Counted from the first letter of the stretch, positions 1-6,888 are shown. The stretch: 7,449 nucleotides of DNA from Clostridia bacterium (GCA_900754535.1 CAAEDF010000083.1:1-7449), one strand, 5' to 3'. Made by a program: numbers and translations. Notes: generated from the sequence alone by a model not told the origin.

Positions 1-392
1 GGGAGCTTGCTCGAATTGAGGAACACTACCGTGTACTTCGCATCGCCGACGGTAAGAACAAACTCGCCGCCGTTTGCAAACATTCTTGTCTGCGCGCCGC
101 TTTCGAGCTTGACTCCGTCACACATAACGTCGTCTGCCGCAGTGAACCAGACCGTTATTGATGAAAGGTCGGATTTTGACGGCATGAACATATAATATTT
201 GCCGTCAACGTCGCTCTTCCACCATGAGACGGTACCGAGTGCAGCCGAATCAGCTCCGCTGCCTTTCGCAGAGACGGCAAAGCTGCTCAGAGGCTCTGTC
301 TCTTCGGCAAAAACGCCGCCGATGGCGAACGCCGAAAAAGCGAGAGTCAAAACCAGCAAGATTGCCGCTGCTGATTTTAATACTTTTTTCAT
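1..392 (-). CDS. Secreted protein, N-terminal part (3' end outside window); possibly CotH-family
   Basis: About 130 residues are visible before the reading frame leaves the left edge of the window. It starts at the ATG at 392-390, eight bases after a perfect AGGAGGT ribosome binding site at 401-407. The N-terminus is a typical Sec signal peptide: MKK, a hydrophobic run (AAAILLVLTLAFSAFA), then a likely cleavage after GGVFA near residue 29. The mature part begins EETEPLSSFAVSAKG and continues with beta-strand-like sequence (GKYYMFMPSKSDLSSITVWF, then GGEFVLTVGDAKYTVVFLNS, ending in SSKLP). This resembles, from memory, the N-terminal beta domain that precedes the kinase-like fold in secreted CotH-family proteins of Clostridia, where SSKLP-type sequence leads into the CotH domain. 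The diagnostic CotH part is beyond the window, so the family call is tentative. The gene lies downstream of a strong terminator and has its own promoter-like signals, so it is probably a separate transcription unit. Confidence 0.85.
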   Translation of the reverse strand, partial: MKKVLKSAAAILLVLTLAFSAFAIGGVFAEETEPLSSFAVSAKGSGADSAALGTVSWWKSDVDGKYYMFMPSKSDLSSITVWFTAADDVMCDGVKLESGAQTRMFANGGEFVLTVGDAKYTVVFLNSSKL

Positions 393-400
393 GATTTTTT

Positions 401-407
401 ACCTCCT
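401..407 (-). promoter_or_regulatory. Ribosome binding site of the left-edge secreted protein
   Basis: The minus strand reads AGGAGGT, a full match to the anti-Shine-Dalgarno sequence, eight bases before the ATG at 392. It fixes the start of this partial gene, which has no stop codon inside the window. Confidence 0.9.
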
Positions 408-424
408 ATATTATCTACCCAAAG

Positions 425-445
425 TACAATACATATTGTATTATA
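425..445 (-). promoter_or_regulatory. -10 box TATAAT abutting a 16-bp palindrome (possible operator)
   Basis: On the minus strand a perfect TATAAT lies at 445-440. A palindrome of two 7-bp arms with a 2-bp centre, TACAATACATATTGTA on the plus strand, occupies 425-440 and shares its outermost base with the -10 box. It would cover the predicted transcription start, about 40 nt before the ATG at 392. The position suits a repressor site. No good -35 hexamer sits 16-18 bp upstream (the best offer is TTAAGG, paired with an offset -10), so the promoter may be weak or activator-dependent. The sequence is also AT-rich, so a chance palindrome is possible. Confidence 0.45.
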
Positions 446-489
446 TATAAGATACACAAAAAAATCACCTTAAATTAGAATAATAAATG

Positions 490-527
490 AAAAAACGCCA
501 AGATTTTAAGTTAAATCTCGACGTTTT
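490..527 (-). terminator. Rho-independent terminator of the six-gene operon
   Basis: Positions 492-506 pair with 513-527 along 15 bp (with two G-U pairs in the minus-strand RNA) around a 6-nt loop. On the minus strand the stem is followed by six T residues (495-490, partly shared with the stem base). The stem starts inside the TAA stop codon (528-526) of the peptidase gene, so transcription ends right at the last codon of the operon. The opposite side has a run of T as well, so some activity on the plus strand is possible. Confidence 0.9.
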
Positions 528-933
528 ATTTCAATTTCATAACAATTCTTTTTAGTAATGACGAGCACCAGAGGCGCTCATATATGCGATTTTTCGGGCA
601 ATGCGGCTTTTCGGGCTTTCCGTTTCTGTATATCTCATCGACGACGGCGATTATATCTTTTCGCCCGTGACCGCGCTCCCAGCCGCGGCAGTTGTCGCCG
701 CAAATAATATAACTGTCGCCGTCAAAGCCGATAATGCGGTGGAGGACATACTCGCCGCGCACGCGGTAGAGGACGATGTCATATTTCTGCGGGTCGACAG
801 AGGGCTTTACAAGGCGCACCGAGTCTCTACCCTCCTTTAAAAAGGGGAGCATACTGATGCCGATCGGCTCGATAACGACGCTGCCCGCTGCGGCAATTAG
901 CGTCTCATAGGATATCGGGCTGTTACCTTTCAT
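526..933 (-). CDS. Short S24/S26-family serine peptidase, candidate leader peptidase
   Basis: This 135-residue protein has the core of a signal-peptidase/LexA-type serine protease. The nucleophile motif is PIGISMLPFL with Ser27 (compare GxSMxP). The segment YDIVLYRVRGEYVLHRIIG carries His65 at the place where ER-type and SipW-type signal peptidases have a catalytic histidine instead of lysine, and GDN at 79-81 matches the conserved GDN. No transmembrane helix is visible at either end, unlike a true signal peptidase, so it probably acts in the cytoplasm. I chose the ATG at 933: it lies one base after the TAA of the PqqD-like gene, behind GAGGA, and the longer in-frame extension to 1098 is arginine- and serine-rich sequence overlapping that gene. 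In this context a role in cutting a peptide leader is plausible but inferred. The C-terminus is basic (LLKRIVMKLK). Confidence 0.85.
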   Translation of the reverse strand: MKGNSPISYETLIAAAGSVVIEPIGISMLPFLKEGRDSVRLVKPSVDPQKYDIVLYRVRGEYVLHRIIGFDGDSYIICGDNCRGWERGHGRKDIIAVVDEIYRNGKPEKPHCPKNRIYERLWCSSLLKRIVMKLK

Positions 934-934
934 A

Positions 935-1204
935 TTATTCCTCAACAAAGCCGGCGGAGCGGATAATCTCGAGGAAGTCCGCAGTGTCCTTTGCGGCAAC
1001 CTCGGCAGAGACCCCGTATTCGGCGCAGAGCGCGTCGGCAAGCGTCTCTTCGCTCGCGCCGTCGGCGAGCTTCTTCCAAAGGAATGCGCCCGTCTCATTC
1101 AGGCGGAGCATACCGTCAAACTCCTTTTTTGTCTCGGGAGAGCCGGCGATAACCACAAAATCGGTGCCTATGGCTGTCATATAAAATCCGTCTTTTATTT
1201 TCAT
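935..1204 (-). CDS. PqqD-like protein, probable RiPP recognition element
   Basis: This 89-residue protein shows the PqqD pattern: a beta-strand start (MKIKDGFYMTAIGTDFVVI), then FDGMLRLNETGAFLWKKLADG, where LNETGAFLW is the family's central signature, then a helical part with EETLADALCAEYGVSAE and a last helix DTADFLEIIRSAGFVEE. PqqD-like domains are winged-helix folds that bind leader peptides of ribosomally made, modified peptides and present them to the modifying enzymes. It is a single stand-alone domain, not fused to an enzyme. The ATG at 1204 is preceded by AGAGG and lies 10 nt after the kinase-like gene; the next gene starts one base after its stop, so the three are very likely translated together. 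The partner leader peptide is not proven; the 48-residue ORF at 2310-2456 is the best candidate. Confidence 0.88.
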   Translation of the reverse strand: MKIKDGFYMTAIGTDFVVIAGSPETKKEFDGMLRLNETGAFLWKKLADGASEETLADALCAEYGVSAEVAAKDTADFLEIIRSAGFVEE

Positions 1205-1214
1205 AGCAACCTCT

Positions 1215-1937
1215 TTATTCTATGCCGAAAATGCCGTCGTGCGCTGTCTGCGCGGCGCTTAACTCCATGTTGCAGCGCAAAAGGTAGAACGGAACGGTAT
1301 TTATCAGCTTATTTGCAAAATCAAGATATTTCACCATGAGGCGGTGTTCCTCGGGCATAACGAGCTGCAAGAACAGGCGGCTCATTATTTCGCGGTTGTC
1401 CTCAAGACGGGAAATCGAATTTTGTTCCGCGCGGTCGATGAAGCAGATGGCTTTCAGCGGAACGGTCTTGTTGCAGCCCCAATTTTCCTTTCCGCACCAC
1501 GGCATACCGGACGCAAAGAAACGACCGGAGCGCAGGGTGAAGAGAGGCTTGTCGCCGTTGATTATCTCAACGCGGTCGCCGTAGAGGCGCTGCCAAAGCT
1601 TAATGTGCGTCGTCTTGCCCGTGCCGCTCGGCGCGGCGAAGGCCACACCTTGCCCGTCGAAAGCGATGAGCGCGGCGTGAAAGACGGCGGCGTCATAGTC
1701 GAGCACGGCGGCGCAGATTTTTTCCTGCACGGCGATGCTCTCCAAAAAGGCGTCGGAAAACACTTGAGAAGAGCCCAGAAAAAATTTTCTGAGCTCCTCT
1801 TTGTGTTCTTCGTCGGCCCCGACAGAAAACAGCGGAGCCTCGTCGGTGAGGTACTCACTGCACACATCCGAAAGGTGAGGGTGTGTGCAGGAGATATCTA
1901 CCGTCAAATCTGCAATTTTTATACTAAAATTGCTCAA
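1215..1937 (-). CDS. HPr-kinase-like P-loop protein, candidate peptide kinase
   Basis: This is a 240-residue protein of the HPr-kinase-like / PEP-carboxykinase-like fold. A Walker A loop PSGTGKTT lies at residues 103-110 after a hydrophobic strand (GVAFAA). FHAALIAF at 86-93, NGDKPLF at 127-133 (metal-binding aspartate region) and GMPWCGKENWG at 144-154 match the pattern I know for these proteins. It is shorter than true HprK and lacks that enzyme's N-terminal domain, so a role on HPr of the sugar phosphotransferase system is unlikely. Relatives in lasso peptide clusters (paeninodin type) phosphorylate a serine of the precursor, which is the best precedent for a neighbour of a PqqD-like protein. 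The start is a TTG at 1937, six bases after the stop of the upstream secreted protein and without a good Shine-Dalgarno sequence, which suggests translational coupling. No ATG lies before residue 145, so no ATG start would keep the P-loop. Confidence 0.85.
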   Translation of the reverse strand: MSNFSIKIADLTVDISCTHPHLSDVCSEYLTDEAPLFSVGADEEHKEELRKFFLGSSQVFSDAFLESIAVQEKICAAVLDYDAAVFHAALIAFDGQGVAFAAPSGTGKTTHIKLWQRLYGDRVEIINGDKPLFTLRSGRFFASGMPWCGKENWGCNKTVPLKAICFIDRAEQNSISRLEDNREIMSRLFLQLVMPEEHRLMVKYLDFANKLINTVPFYLLRCNMELSAAQTAHDGIFGIE

Positions 1938-1943
1938 TTCTTT

Positions 1944-2264
1944 TTACCACAGCGGGCTGGCGTAAACGTCATTCTTGCCGATGGTGTTGCCCTTGTCCTG
2001 AGAATCGTCAATCGGGACGCTCTCAGCCTCGGGAACCGAGCCGCCCGTAGACGGGCCTTCGGGCTGCGGGTCGGGCTTGGGAGTGGGCTTAAAGATCTTC
2101 TCAAAAAGCTTCTTTATGGACTCTCCGATTTTCTTGAAGAAGTCCCTAATGCTTGCGGACTGGACAACAGCGGAAGCGGAAGCTGCAAAGACAGGCGCAG
2201 CAACAGCAAATCCGAGCGCCAGAACAAGTATCATAGCTATAACAGCTTTGAGTGTTTTTTTCAT
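1944..2264 (-). CDS. Small secreted protein with amphipathic cationic helix and Pro-rich tail
   Basis: The 106-residue product begins with a clear signal peptide (MKKTLK, hydrophobic core, cleavage probably after APVFA at residue 27). Residues 39-58, IRDFFKKIGESIKKLFEKIF, form a near-ideal amphipathic helix: I, F, L recur every three or four residues on one face, K and E on the other, with net positive charge. A proline-rich linker (KPTPKPDPQPEGP) follows, then an acidic stretch (EAESVPIDDSQD) and a C-terminus ending YASPLW. There is no cysteine, sortase motif or obvious anchor. I chose the ATG at 2264 because AGGAG at 2276-2280 precedes it by 11 bases, while the ATG at 2285 has no binding site and adds only seven charged residues before the signal peptide. 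The helix could bind membranes, a cell-surface partner, or be released as a peptide. I do not recognise a named family. Confidence 0.82.
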   Translation of the reverse strand: MKKTLKAVIAMILVLALGFAVAAPVFAASASAVVQSASIRDFFKKIGESIKKLFEKIFKPTPKPDPQPEGPSTGGSVPEAESVPIDDSQDKGNTIGKNDVYASPLW

Positions 2265-2309
2265 AGCGAACTCTTCTCCTTTCATAGAAGGCTTAAAGGT
2301 TTATTCACC

Positions 2310-2456
2310 TTATACCTGGTCGCCGTTCATGTCTCCGCCGTTTCTCTTGCCGTAGTTGTCATCGGTACCTTCGCCGATGCTTATACGCGGAACCATTCTG
2401 ACTTCTGCAAGACGAAACAGGAGGACTTCTGCGATAGGCTTTTCATAATTTTTCAT
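2310..2456 (-). CDS. 48-residue peptide, candidate RiPP precursor
   Basis: A complete short gene: ATG at 2456, TAA at 2312-2310, with a strong AGGAGAT binding site seven bases upstream. It lies 32 nt after the stop of the large secreted protein and 45 nt before the next start, so it fills a gap in the operon. The N-terminal half, MKNYEKPIAEVLLFRLAEVR, is mixed charge and hydrophobic and looks like a leader with a helix; I recall many small Clostridia peptides beginning with a similar K-x-Y-x-x-P-x-x-E-V pattern, but cannot check. The C-terminal half is glycine- and polar-rich (GEGTDDNYGKRNGGDMNGDQ). It has no signal peptide and no cysteine, one serine (26) and one threonine (31). With PqqD-like, kinase-like and peptidase genes downstream it is the most likely substrate of the cassette. 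A short cytosolic protein of another role, or a leader-encoded regulatory peptide, cannot be excluded. Confidence 0.75.
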   Translation of the reverse strand: MKNYEKPIAEVLLFRLAEVRMVPRISIGEGTDDNYGKRNGGDMNGDQV

Positions 2457-2463
2457 AGTGCAT

Positions 2464-2470
2464 ATCTCCT
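2464..2470 (-). promoter_or_regulatory. Ribosome binding site of the 48-residue peptide gene
   Basis: The minus strand reads AGGAGAT, seven bases before the ATG at 2456. It is one of the strongest binding sites in the operon and is the main reason to accept this very short gene as translated. Confidence 0.8.
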
Positions 2471-2488
2471 ATAGAATCTCAGGCTTCA

Positions 2489-5400
2489 TCAAGCGGTGGG
2501 GGCGTCTGCATAGCAAGCGGCACGGGATTCACCGTAGAAGTAGGTGTTGCCCATCTTGGCATAAGGAGTTACGAAGTAAACGGTGTCCTTATTAGCATCG
2601 GTGATAACGATGTTGGTGTAGAACAGACCCGCATCCTTATAGCCTGCCTTGCCGTTCTGGCCTATAGTTACATTCTCTGCAAACTTGCTGTTCGCAGTGA
2701 AGGTCCACGTTGCATCTTCGATAGTGACGCTCTGGTTGCCGGAATAAGTTCCGCCAAGGAGCTTGTCAACATCGTAGTAGGTCTTTGCGGCGCCGGCAGT
2801 CCTGTTGACGCCGAGCTTCTCATAGACCTTGCTCTTGACAACGAAGTCATAACCGCCCTCAACAGTGGGAGTGGCGTTGGTCGTCGAGATGACGAAGCCG
2901 ATCTCGTCGAAATCAGGATATTGAGAGCCTGCGATGGCAACCAGACGAAGAAGGTCTGTAACCGAGCCGTCATCGTTCTGACGCTGAACGGTCTGGAACA
3001 TGACGTTGGAGACCTTCTTACGGGCCTCGGCGAGCTCTTCCTTGGTGTACCAAATAGCCGTCAGGGACGGGCAGGGCTGCGAGTTGATGTTGGGGTTGAA
3101 GATGTTTGCAAGGTCAACGTGGAAGTAACCGCGGTGGGTAAGCGTTGTGCCTGCAATGTTCTCGGGAGCTATGGCGTTGCTGAGAGTTTCAACTTTCGGG
3201 CCGTCGCCGTAGGAGGTGTAGTACTTCCAACCCTTGAAGTAAAGGTCGATAGCCTCGTTGCCGTCCTTTTCGGAGATCGAGGTCAGAGCCTTTCTTCCGT
3301 CTGCGGAAGCGAGCTGCGCAAAGACAGCGGACTTGCCGTATGCCGAGTAATCGGGAACGACCTTTGCGATATCAATAGTACCCTGAACCTTGTTTGCGCC
3401 GTAGAACAGAGCTTCGGCGTTAACGTTGGCGAACGGGAGATTGTTGTTTACAAAGGTATCGGTCTTCGCGTTTGTTGCCGCGCTGCCGCTGTTGTAAACG
3501 ATGCTGTTGTTGCTCTGGCCGTAGAAGTGGATATCAGCCTCATCAAAGTTGACGGTGACGAACATCTTACGGATGGTGTCGTTGCTCGCCGCATCGTTGT
3601 AGGTACCGAGGCGGATAACGGGCTCGGTCGAAGTACCGAACTGGTTGTCATCATAGACTACCTTGTAATCCATGTACTTAGCCTTGAGGTAGGACGAGGG
3701 AAGAGAGTTCTTCATCTCGGCCGTTACGGGGTAGGCTCTCTGCGGGAAGTTGACAACGGCGTTCGTGAACGCACCGTCCTTAGGACGGAAGTTCTCCGTG
3801 TTATCGGGTGTCCACTCGGGGTCGCTTATTCTGTAAGAGGGCTCCTTGTAATAAGTCCAATAGCCGCCGTTTTTATGTACATCATTTCCGGCATAGTATG
3901 CCTGCTGACCGGAAGCCCAACGGCTCGAGGCATATGTCACATCGTAGTTTATATAGCCCTCATACGGAGAAGCATCTCTGTTGATAGCGGGGTTAGATGC
4001 GGAGATAGCAGTAACTCTGTATCTGTCTTCCCAGTTGCCCGAGTTTGTGGCGCTCAGGTCGCAAAGAACATTATTATTTGAATCTCTATAATATGCCGGA
4101 AGCTGGTAGTTATATGCATTCTTGTCGTAGTCATACCACAGATCGTTAACGTTCTTGCTGTAACCCTTATAACGCTCCCAGTTCTTGTTGTTATCGTTGA
4201 GATAGAAGAACTGGATATCGGACTGGACGGGCGTAGTGGTGTCGCCGGTCCAAATATTTCTGTCAAGCTTGCTGCCGAGAACAGTACCGTCTACGAGGAG
4301 AACGCGGTTGCCGGCCTGGCTTCCCGCCTGACCCTTGCCTCTCTCTGCCTCGGTCGCGGTGCCGTCGGCGTTGACCATGTTCCAATAGTTGACGCCTATC
4401 TTGGTCTCATAGAGGCTGCCGCCCTTATAGATGACCTTGTCCTCGGGCAGATAGATATCGTCGGTAGTATCGGAGAAAGCATAGCCGTCCATGCGGTGGC
4501 TTGTATAGCTGCCGCCGTTCTGGCTCCTGGATACGGGTGCAACATATTCGTTGTTATAGACATATCCGCCGGCGGGGTCTGTGTAATCAGCACCGCGGCT
4601 CAAGCCTGTGCCGTCATATATAGTCTCAACAACTCTGTCGTCCGTAATATTCTTGGTCTGCTGCCAGGTTCTTGTATAATCTCTGACGCTCTTGAAAGCC
4701 TTGTGGCCTGTTGTAACGAGGTCATAGTTATCGATAACCCAAACGCGCTCGCCGATGACTATAGTAGCCTTCTCGTTGAGGCAGATACCGGCGCCGTTGG
4801 AGAAAATAGCGGACTCCTCGTTGCCGTGCATTGTGCCGTAGATGCCGGACTTCTCATGCTCTATGGCTTCGGTTACAAGCTCGAGGTTCTCGTTGAATCT
4901 GTCATCAAGACGGGTGATCTCGGTCTTGTTGCCGCTCGCGTCAACATAGTTATAAAGGGCAAGACCCGTAGCTTCGTCACGCTTAACGTAGATAGCGTTG
5001 TTAAGGGTGCACTTCTGGTCTGCGTTGGGAACATCGATGTCGCCCTCCGCGAAATCGTTCGCGGAAACAAGGGCGTTTCTGAGGTTGAGCGTACCGGCGT
5101 TATATATGCCGCCGCCCTCAACCGTAATATCCTGCTGGGTGGTGCTGGTCTTTCTTCCGAGAGCTCCGCAGGAGTTGTTCGATACGGAGGGGAAGCTCTG
5201 AACCATCTCAAGGGTGGTTGCGCCGCTCTCGGCATCTTCACCGATGATGTTGCAGGTTGCATTCTCGTGAACATAGATACCTGCGCCGTAGGAACGGGCA
5301 GACTTCGAGCGGTTGCCGTTGGAGGAATAAGTCTCCGCATAGGAAGCGTTCTCGACTATCTTACCGCCGGTCATGTTCATCACAGAGCCGGAAGCAAGGT

Positions 5401-6883
5401 AAACGCCGCCGCCGTAAGCAGTTGCGTCCGCTTTGCCGGAAGAATCTTTATTATAAACACGGACAGCATTGTTGGAAACCTCGCCGCCCTTCATGGTGAA
5501 GGTTGCGTTCTCGTCAACATAGACACCGCCGCCGCAAGCAGCCGCACCGGCGCTTGCGTTGAAAATGAACGGATTTGAGGAATCCTGGAGACGCCATGCG
5601 CTGTTTCCGGAAATCTTACCGCTGAGGAGGGTGAAGCTTGCGCCGGGGGCAACATAGACACCGCCGCCGTGAGTTTCCTTAACATTGGCATAGAAACGGC
5701 TGTAATAGTTAGTATAAATGCGGTAGTTACCGACCCTGTGAAGCCACGAAGAGGTCGAGACGCCGGGCCAAGTATTGCCGTCGGGAGCTTTCTTTCCGAG
5801 CTTGATTATATAGGCGTCTCCCCATTCGTTGGGAGCGTTTCCGCCGAGGCCGACACCGTAATAAGCAACGCCCTGATATATGCCGGAATCCACAAGATCG
5901 TAGTTCGAATCGCCGTTCGGGCTGTACTGCGGCTTGCCGTAAATCGAGCCGGAGCCGCCGGTTATAACAGCCTCTGTACCTGCGTTGACAACGCGCTCGT
6001 CAACGACAGTCAGATCGCCCCTGACAACGAAAATCGAGGTCTGGTAGTTCGGCGCGCCTGTATACGGGCTGCCGAGAGAGTTAAGGCCGGAAACCTTATG
6101 GCCGTTAAGGTTCAAGCAGACCGTAACGCCTTCCTTGACGCAGAGTATAGCTTCATCGTATTCGGTGTAAGTAGCCGTATCGTTACCGGCGCTCGCGCCG
6201 AGCGCTTCGTTTCCTCTCGCGCCGGTCATGAGCTTCTTCTGAGCGGTGTCGAGTCTCTCAAAGCGATTTTTTTCAGCGCCCGAGAAGCTTTCCTTGCCCT
6301 GAAGGTCATAGTTGAGGAATGCGCGGGTGGTCGTATCGCCCGCCTCGGCAACATTGAAAACATCCTTATAGGGGTTCGTGCTTATCGAAGGATTCTTATC
6401 GAGAATATCATAGCTTGCGCCGTAGGTGGAGCCGGATCTTCCCAGAAGTTCGTTTATACCGAATTTCGGGTTATTTGTGGCATTCCAAACATGCTTGCCT
6501 TCCTTCTTCTTATAAGCATCCTTGAACACGCCGTATGTAGCATACGAGTAGTAGATACCTTTCGAAGCGCTCGAGGCAGTATTACCATCTTTGTCCTTAT
6601 AGACGCCGAAGGTGGGGAGGGAGATATCGGCATCAAGACGGATATTCAGCGTATCTCCGGGCTGAGCATTCTTGAGGTAATCTCTGAGCTGCTCATAAGC
6701 CGACGCTCCGCCGTCTTTGGTGCTGCTGACAGTAAGAATATCCGCGCCGGTCCAGTTGACACCGGAGGATACGGCATTGCTGCCGTTATCTGCGAGGACA
6801 CCGGCGGCAGGAATCATGATCGTTGCAACGAGCACTATGGCGACGAGCAGCGACACTATCTTGCCGACTTTTCTTGTCTTCAT
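2489..6883 (-). CDS. Large secreted right-handed beta-helix protein
   Basis: The product has 1464 residues from the ATG at 6883, which follows AAAGGTGA; an upstream ATG at 6925 would add 14 residues ahead of the signal peptide and lies within a hairpin. Residues 1-31 are a signal peptide (MKTRKVGK, long hydrophobic core, likely cleavage after AAGVLA). Residues about 245-720 contain repeats of the type GGGVYV..GA.FTL..G.I..N: GGGVYVAPGASFTLLSGKIS, GGGVYVDENATFTMKGGEVS, GGGVYLASGSVMNMTGGKIV, then GAGIYVHENATCNIIG and GGGIYNAGTLNLRN. This is the pattern of a parallel beta-helix adhesin or polysaccharide-active protein. A tyrosine- and asparagine-rich part follows (about 780-1020, for example YDYDKNAYNYQLPAYY), then FKGWKYY...LTAIW near 1240-1275, resembling a Listeria-Bacteroides repeat, and a C-terminal beta domain from about 1285. 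No LPXTG motif, SLH domain, dockerin or transmembrane anchor was seen, so attachment is unclear. It is the first gene of the operon. Substrate or partner unknown. Confidence 0.9.
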   Translation of the reverse strand: MKTRKVGKIVSLLVAIVLVATIMIPAAGVLADNGSNAVSSGVNWTGADILTVSSTKDGGASAYEQLRDYLKNAQPGDTLNIRLDADISLPTFGVYKDKDGNTASSASKGIYYSYATYGVFKDAYKKKEGKHVWNATNNPKFGINELLGRSGSTYGASYDILDKNPSISTNPYKDVFNVAEAGDTTTRAFLNYDLQGKESFSGAEKNRFERLDTAQKKLMTGARGNEALGASAGNDTATYTEYDEAILCVKEGVTVCLNLNGHKVSGLNSLGSPYTGAPNYQTSIFVVRGDLTVVDERVVNAGTEAVITGGSGSIYGKPQYSPNGDSNYDLVDSGIYQGVAYYGVGLGGNAPNEWGDAYIIKLGKKAPDGNTWPGVSTSSWLHRVGNYRIYTNYYSRFYANVKETHGGGVYVAPGASFTLLSGKISGNSAWRLQDSSNPFIFNASAGAAACGGGVYVDENATFTMKGGEVSNNAVRVYNKDSSGKADATAYGGGVYLASGSVMNMTGGKIVENASYAETYSSNGNRSKSARSYGAGIYVHENATCNIIGEDAESGATTLEMVQSFPSVSNNSCGALGRKTSTTQQDITVEGGGIYNAGTLNLRNALVSANDFAEGDIDVPNADQKCTLNNAIYVKRDEATGLALYNYVDASGNKTEITRLDDRFNENLELVTEAIEHEKSGIYGTMHGNEESAIFSNGAGICLNEKATIVIGERVWVIDNYDLVTTGHKAFKSVRDYTRTWQQTKNITDDRVVETIYDGTGLSRGADYTDPAGGYVYNNEYVAPVSRSQNGGSYTSHRMDGYAFSDTTDDIYLPEDKVIYKGGSLYETKIGVNYWNMVNADGTATEAERGKGQAGSQAGNRVLLVDGTVLGSKLDRNIWTGDTTTPVQSDIQFFYLNDNNKNWERYKGYSKNVNDLWYDYDKNAYNYQLPAYYRDSNNNVLCDLSATNSGNWEDRYRVTAISASNPAINRDASPYEGYINYDVTYASSRWASGQQAYYAGNDVHKNGGYWTYYKEPSYRISDPEWTPDNTENFRPKDGAFTNAVVNFPQRAYPVTAEMKNSLPSSYLKAKYMDYKVVYDDNQFGTSTEPVIRLGTYNDAASNDTIRKMFVTVNFDEADIHFYGQSNNSIVYNSGSAATNAKTDTFVNNNLPFANVNAEALFYGANKVQGTIDIAKVVPDYSAYGKSAVFAQLASADGRKALTSISEKDGNEAIDLYFKGWKYYTSYGDGPKVETLSNAIAPENIAGTTLTHRGYFHVDLANIFNPNINSQPCPSLTAIWYTKEELAEARKKVSNVMFQTVQRQNDDGSVTDLLRLVAIAGSQYPDFDEIGFVISTTNATPTVEGGYDFVVKSKVYEKLGVNRTAGAAKTYYDVDKLLGGTYSGNQSVTIEDATWTFTANSKFAENVTIGQNGKAGYKDAGLFYTNIVITDANKDTVYFVTPYAKMGNTYFYGESRAACYADAPTA

Positions 6884-6888
6884 AATTA

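Noticed and set aside
934..1098. N-terminal extension of the S24/S26 peptidase up to 1098
   Set aside because: The extra 55 residues are Arg/Ser/Pro-rich, overlap the PqqD-like gene in another frame, and no family member needs them; the ATG at 933 directly follows the upstream stop.
1562..1867. Minus-strand frame of 101 codons within the kinase-like gene
   Set aside because: It is a shadow in another frame of the gene with the P-loop, with low-complexity Ser/Arg/Pro-rich sequence.
2446..2463. ATG at 2463, just before the 48-residue peptide start
   Set aside because: It opens a different frame that stops after six codons and sits too close to the AGGAGAT site.
5090..5680. Repeated CGCCGCCG-type DNA motifs inside the large gene, considered as a repeat array or CRISPR
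   Set aside because: They encode the GGGVY/GGGIY turns of the beta-helix, are irregularly spaced and diverge between them; this is protein repeat structure.
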